Below are positions 5,957 through 8,532 of a DNA stretch of 8,532 nt, in pieces (position 1 is the first letter of the stretch; every line of letters starts with the position of its first letter). Under the pieces are notes generated by a model. The model made no database searches. It was not told the origin of the DNA and saw only the letters and a program-made list of their open reading frames with translations. The stretch comes from Bacillota bacterium (lineage in GTDB: Bacteria; Bacillota_C; Negativicutes; JAEYSJ01), in NCBI GenBank assembly GCA_023434855.1, contig JAEYSJ010000201.1, positions 1 to 8,532 of the forward strand. The letters run 5' to 3'. Made by a program: the position numbers and the translations under genes.

Positions 5957-7240
5957 TTATTTTTCGTTTAAACCAATAGCTTTTTCCAGATTAGCTTTGT
6001 TGGTGTTATAATCATATAACGCTTGAGAATAATTGGTTCTCGCCTGTGTCAATGCCAGCTGGGCGTCAATTACATCCAGATTCGTTCCAGCACCGGCTGA
6101 ATATTTTGTTTGGGCTATTTTCATATCCTCAACCGCTTTATCTACTGTCACCCCGGAAGTTTGAATCCGCTGCTCAGCCTCTTTCATATTTAAATATGCC
6201 TGACGCACATCAAATTCAATACCGTCTCTGATTTGTTTGTCCTGTGCCTTAGCCTTGTCTAAAACACTGCCTGCTTCTTTAACTCTGGCGTTAGTCAAAC
6301 CGGCGTCAAAGATATTCCAACTGGCTGAAACGTTCATTGACCAATTGTTTGTCTGACCGGGGAAATCTGGTCCATTCCACCCCTCGGCAGCACCTAATGC
6401 AATCGTTGGCTTCCTATCGCTGTCGGCAATTTTTATACCTATTTGCGCAGCGTCAATATTATCCTTGGATTGAACTATTTCCGGACGATTATTCATTGCC
6501 TGTGTAATACTGTCTTCCAACGAAACATCATATGGCACGTAATTAAGATCATTCTTATAAACATTTTGTATATCCATCGGCACGCCAATCGTGTTATTTA
6601 GACCTGCCGCCGCCACAGCAAAACTACTCTGCGCCTTAGTCAAATTTTGCTGGGCATTGGCTAATTCTACTTCAGAACGCAATAGATCAGCTTTAGCCAC
6701 TGTACCTACACCATATTGCGCCTGTACATTTTTTAAATGCTCATTTAGATTATCAACAGATTCCTGATTCACTTTTACTATATTGCGAGCCTGTAGGACA
6801 TTATAATATGCTGTTGTTGCGTCCAGTCTAACTTGTTCCTTTGCTATACTAACATCAAGGTCGGCTGCCGATGCGGCGATTTTAGCCTGATCAATCAGCC
6901 CTTCCACCCTGCCGCCTGTATAAACCGGCCAGTTTAACTTAATCGAAGTGTTGAAACTATTGCCAGGAAGATAGCCAATTAAATTGCTGCTGCGAGTGCC
7001 TGTGCTTCCCAACGTCAATGAAGGAAATTTACCGGCTTCAGCTTCCTTGATACTCCACTTTGCTTTATCACTGTCGTCGATTTTTATTTTAATAGCCACA
7101 TTATTTTTCAGCGCTGAAGCAACACTATCATCTAAAGATAGTTCAGCTGGAGCAGCTTGCACTGCTGCTGAATTAATTAACAAAATACCCCCGCCGATCA
7201 CCATCGTCAAATAATTTTTCCACGATTGGTTTCGTGCCAT
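5957..7240 (-). CDS. TolC-family outer-membrane efflux channel
   Basis: 427 residues. TolC-type proteins form a trimeric outer-membrane barrel with a long periplasmic alpha-tunnel and pair with an inner-membrane pump and an adaptor for drug or protein export. A signal peptide (1-29, LTMVIGGGILLI, cut after VQA) is followed by two outer-membrane-efflux repeats: about 34-225 and 240-425. The duplication is visible as LNWPVYTGGRVEGLIDQAK (102-120) against SASWNIFDAGLTNARVKEAG (305-324), and YGVGTVAKADLLRSEVELA (176-194) against YSAGAGTNLDVIDAQLALT (380-398). Length is normal. ATG is 7 bases after GAGG in AGGAGAGG. No pump or adaptor gene lies in the window and a terminator follows directly, so it may serve pumps encoded elsewhere. 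A TetR-type operator in its leader suggests induction by a ligand. Its presence argues for an outer membrane. Confidence 0.93.
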   Translation of the reverse strand: MARNQSWKNYLTMVIGGGILLINSAAVQAAPAELSLDDSVASALKNNVAIKIKIDDSDKAKWSIKEAEAGKFPSLTLGSTGTRSSNLIGYLPGNSFNTSIKLNWPVYTGGRVEGLIDQAKIAASAADLDVSIAKEQVRLDATTAYYNVLQARNIVKVNQESVDNLNEHLKNVQAQYGVGTVAKADLLRSEVELANAQQNLTKAQSSFAVAAAGLNNTIGVPMDIQNVYKNDLNYVPYDVSLEDSITQAMNNRPEIVQSKDNIDAAQIGIKIADSDRKPTIALGAAEGWNGPDFPGQTNNWSMNVSASWNIFDAGLTNARVKEAGSVLDKAKAQDKQIRDGIEFDVRQAYLNMKEAEQRIQTSGVTVDKAVEDMKIAQTKYSAGAGTNLDVIDAQLALTQARTNYSQALYDYNTNKANLEKAIGLNEK

Positions 7241-7276
7241 TATATTTCCTCTCCTTTAATTTTCTGCTCAAATATG

Positions 7277-7292
7277 GACCGACTAGTCGGTC
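7277..7292. promoter_or_regulatory. Perfect 16-bp palindromic TetR-type operator
   Basis: GACCGACTAGTCGGTC is fully self-complementary and has the ACCGAC/GTCGGT half-site look of TetR/AcrR-family operators. It lies about 37 bases before the TolC-like start codon and about 16 bases downstream of its -10 box, where a bound repressor would block transcription. No tetR gene is in the window, so the regulator is encoded elsewhere or just outside. Confidence 0.75.
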
Positions 7293-7308
7293 ATGTTTTC
7301 TATTAATC

Positions 7309-7337
7309 ATCATATCATTATTTACGTCTTCAGTCTA
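7309..7337 (-). promoter_or_regulatory. Promoter of TolC-like gene
   Basis: Minus-strand TAGACT (7337-7332) and TATGAT (7314-7309) are 17 bases apart, four and five of six consensus matches. The predicted start near 7302 gives a leader of about 60 bases that contains the TetR-type palindrome and the ribosome binding site. Further upstream, GTTAG-6-CTAAC (7374-7389) and a repeated TGACA (7350-7365) may be extra regulator sites. Confidence 0.6.
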
Positions 7338-7395
7338 CCAGCTAAATATGACAATAAAATGACATGTAGTTATGTTAGGTGAAACTAACGCATTG

Positions 7396-7426
7396 AAATA
7401 GACAGCGCTGCTAACGCTGTCTATTT
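7396..7426. terminator. Strong hairpin, probable terminator at 3' end of candidate RNA
   Basis: A 12-bp perfect stem (7396-7407 with 7415-7426; core AGACAGCG/CGCTGTCT) closes a 7-base loop. The T-run is better on the plus strand (ATTATTTTT) than on the minus strand (the stem's own ATTT, then CAAT), so it may act both ways. No plus-strand gene precedes it. Its most likely job is to end the minus-strand RNA starting near 7530 before the TolC-like promoter. Confidence 0.7.
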
Positions 7427-7530
7427 ATTATTTTTCAGCTATTCAATTCAAAAATTAACGCGCAACGGAGCATCCCCACATTGGCCGTCACCGCCCCAGC
7501 GCCGACCAACCCCCATTACTCCGTTGCTTC
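7396..7530 (-). ncRNA. Candidate structured non-coding RNA, class unknown
   Basis: A TATAAT box (7542-7537) places a transcript start near 7530. Three bases later a 9-bp perfect closing stem begins: GCAACGGAG (7527-7519) with CTCCGTTGC (7470-7462). Inside it is an internal loop with near mirror-image G-runs (AATGGGG on one side, GGGGATG on the other), then a second stem GTTGGTC (7510-7504) with GGCCAAT (7486-7480, wobbles included), capped by a G-rich loop. About 35 A/T-rich bases lead to the hairpin at 7396-7426. The GC-rich block stands out from A/T-rich flanks and has no plausible reading frame. The -35 region (TAGCAA at 7565-7560) is weak. It could be a stand-alone small RNA or a riboswitch-like leader whose terminator limits read-through to the TolC-like gene. 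I did not match it to 6S RNA, SRP RNA or any riboswitch consensus I know. Confidence 0.5.
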
Positions 7531-7620
7531 AATTATATTATACCCAATTAACAATAATTTTGCTACAAAAAATAAGCAAAGTTAATTAAGTAAATTTTAA
7601 CTATAAACTAACTAAATAAA

Positions 7621-7645
7621 AACCACCTTATATAGTAAGGTGGTT
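7621..7645 (-). terminator. Rho-independent terminator of the tRNA operon
   Basis: AACCACCTTA (7621-7630) and TAAGGTGGTT (7636-7645) form a 10-bp stem with a 5-base loop. On the minus strand it is 12 bases after the CCA end of tRNA-Leu and is followed by TTTTTATTTAG. It closes the six-tRNA transcript. Confidence 0.92.
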
Positions 7646-7657
7646 AAGCTCATTTAC

Positions 7658-7976
7658 TGGTGCGAGCGGCCGGAGTCGAACCGGCACGGGTATCACTACC
7701 CGACGGATTTTCTTACCTGCTACGATTTTCATCGCCAGCCTTTAGCTGTTTGTGGTCTGGACTTTCTCTTCACCATGAGTTTTCACCTTTAGGTGCCGCC
7801 TGTTAAGTCTCTACACCTTCCCCTTTTGGGCTTGGCTCGGGATTACCCATAATATTGTTGTATATCATTATCAACATTAGAGGGCTTCCCCGAATTTAAG
7901 CGGTTCTACTCTTATCCTTTCGAATAAGGCACTCAAATTTTAAGTCCGTTGCGTCTGCCTGTTCCGCCACGCTCGC
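7658..7976 (-). tRNA. tRNA-Leu(UAA), interrupted by a group I intron
   Basis: Decodes UUA/UUG leucine codons. The 5' exon (7976-7942, 35 nt) has acceptor GCGAGCG, the D arm and the 5' half of the anticodon arm. The 3' exon (7711-7658) starts AAAATCCGT, with a long class II variable arm (CGGGTA/TACCCG), T arm GCCGG-TTCGACT-CCGGC, acceptor CGCTCGC, A73 and an encoded CCA. Joining the exons restores a 5-bp anticodon stem ACGGA/TCCGT and a 7-base loop CTTAAAA with anticodon UAA. Neither exon alone makes a tRNA, so function depends on splicing. It is the last gene of the operon, 23 bases after tRNA-Cys. Ordinary tRNA finders may miss or misplace it. Confidence 0.93.
7712..7941 (-). ncRNA. Self-splicing group I intron in the tRNA-Leu anticodon
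   Basis: 230 nt, inserted between U34 and A35. It follows group I rules: the 5' exon ends in U, which pairs with G of the internal guide (P1: exon ACUU with GAGU at 7934-7931), and the intron ends in G (7712). Core pieces visible in order are P2 (CTTAT/ATAAG), P3 (CCGC 7903-7900 with GCGG 7799-7796), P4 (TTCGGG 7894-7889 with CCCGAG 7841-7836), P5 (GCCC with GGGT) with a P5a hairpin, P6 (CCC-AAAA-GGG 7830-7821), P7 (AGACT 7810-7806 with AGTC from 7763), P8 (CACC/GGTG) and P9-type hairpins near the end. Strings such as GAGCCAAGCC and GGTGTAGAGACT closely resemble the Anabaena tRNA-Leu intron as I remember it (subgroup IC3). It contains no homing endonuclease frame. Confidence 0.92.
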
Positions 7977-7999
7977 GTAAGCAGCATTATGAAAATTTT

Positions 8000-8074
<75 letters not shown>

Positions 8075-8085
8075 ATGTAAATAAA

Positions 8086-8160
8086 TGGAGCGGAAAACGA
8101 GATTCGAACTCGCGACCCTCGCCTTGGCAAGGCGATGCTCTACCGCTGAGCTACTTCCGC
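8086..8160 (-). tRNA. tRNA-Gly(GCC)
   Basis: Acceptor GCGGAAG with TTTCCGC (one G-U pair), D arm GCTCAGCGGTAGAGC, anticodon stem TCGCC/GGCGA around TTGCCAA, T arm GCGAG-TTCGAAT-CTCGT (one G-U), U73 and encoded CCA. Reads GGC/GGU. Seven bases after tRNA-Phe. Confidence 0.96.
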
Positions 8161-8167
8161 ATAATAA

Positions 8168-8243
<76 letters not shown>

Positions 8244-8256
8244 AAAAAATTGATAA

Positions 8257-8333
8257 TGGCGACCCTGATCGGATTTGAACCGACGATCTCCGCCGTGACA
8301 GGGCGGCATGTTAGACCGCTACACCACGGGGCC
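8257..8333 (-). tRNA. tRNA-Asp(GUC), with an acceptor-stem mismatch
   Basis: Anticodon stem CCGCC/GGCGG around CTGTCAC, D arm GTGTAGCGGTCTAACAT, T arm GTCGG-TTCAAAT-CCGAT, G73 (the Asp identity base) and encoded CCA. The acceptor stem GGCCCCG faces CAGGGTC: pairs 1-5 and 7 form (2-71 is G-U), but position 6-67 is C opposite A (bases 8328 and 8266), where a C-G pair is expected. The gene otherwise looks normal and sits in a functional operon. Confidence 0.94.
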
Positions 8334-8339
8334 GCGTAT

Positions 8340-8416
8340 TCGATTTTCGACTCTAGATCTTCGATGTTCGATGTTCGATTTCTATCGATTGTCGAAGGTC
8401 GAGTATCGACTATCGA
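8340..8416. repeat. Heptanucleotide tandem repeat TCGANNN in the tRNA spacer
   Basis: TCGA begins at 8340, 8347, 8361, 8368, 8375, 8385, 8392, 8399, 8406 and 8413, with a one-base variant TAGA at 8354. The period is exactly 7 except for one 10-base step (8375 to 8385). The three spacer bases vary. The array fills nearly the whole tRNA-Asp/tRNA-Val gap, where other spacers of this operon are only 7-23 bases. TCGA is its own reverse complement, so the array reads alike on both strands and can fold on itself in the precursor transcript. Confidence 0.85.
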
Positions 8417-8419
8417 GAA

Positions 8420-8495
<76 letters not shown>

Positions 8496-8532
8496 GTATT
8501 CTAGATAATAAAGGAATACGCTTCCTCACTTC

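Noticed and set aside
7712..7941. Two separate broken tRNA pseudogenes instead of an intron
   Set aside because: The halves are exactly complementary in acceptor and anticodon stems, and the DNA between them carries an ordered group I core with correct splice-site bases.
8340..8416. CRISPR-like array
   Set aside because: The unit is only 7 bases with 3-base variable parts; there are no 24-37-base repeats with unique spacers and no cas genes.

Overview
The window reads like a chromosomal segment of a diderm (outer-membrane-bearing) Firmicute, most likely a Negativicute of the Sporomusa/Pelosinus type. The reasons are a TolC-family outer-membrane channel and a secretin-like protein, both made with N-terminal signal peptides, combined with Firmicute-style AGGAGG ribosome binding sites, frequent GTG starts, strong rho-independent terminators and a dense tRNA cluster. 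The taxon is inferred from gene content and was not tested by a search.

Left part (1-2370): the 3' three quarters of an M29-family metallo-aminopeptidase (+) converges on speE, spermidine synthase (-). A palindromic CACAGAGG-type repeat lies between them and may act as a two-way terminator. Upstream of speE are a candidate promoter, a very long perfect inverted repeat (22-bp arms) and about 350 bases without a convincing gene.

Middle part (2371-5900): a small block of envelope or secreted proteins of unknown role. On the minus strand a signal-peptide protein with a carboxypeptidase-regulatory-like beta domain precedes a short orphan secretin. Divergent from them on the plus strand are a small secreted protein and a cytoplasmic-looking protein, neither recognised. 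A short one-helix membrane protein (-) follows.

Right part (5900-8532): a monocistronic TolC-like gene (-) with a clear promoter, a perfect TetR-type palindromic operator and a strong terminator. Upstream of it is a candidate structured non-coding RNA, with its own TATAAT box, a 9-bp closing stem and a hairpin at its 3' end. Then comes a minus-strand tRNA operon in transcription order Val(UAC), Asp(GUC), Phe(GAA), Gly(GCC), Cys(GCA), Leu(UAA), ending in a rho-independent terminator.

The most notable item is the last tRNA. tRNA-Leu(UAA) is split in its anticodon between U34 and A35 by a 230-nt group I intron with recognisable P1 and P3-P9 elements. This is the same site and the same core type as the classic cyanobacterial/plastid tRNA-Leu intron, but here in an apparent Firmicute. 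A second oddity in the operon is a heptanucleotide tandem repeat (TCGANNN, 11 units) filling the Asp-Val spacer.
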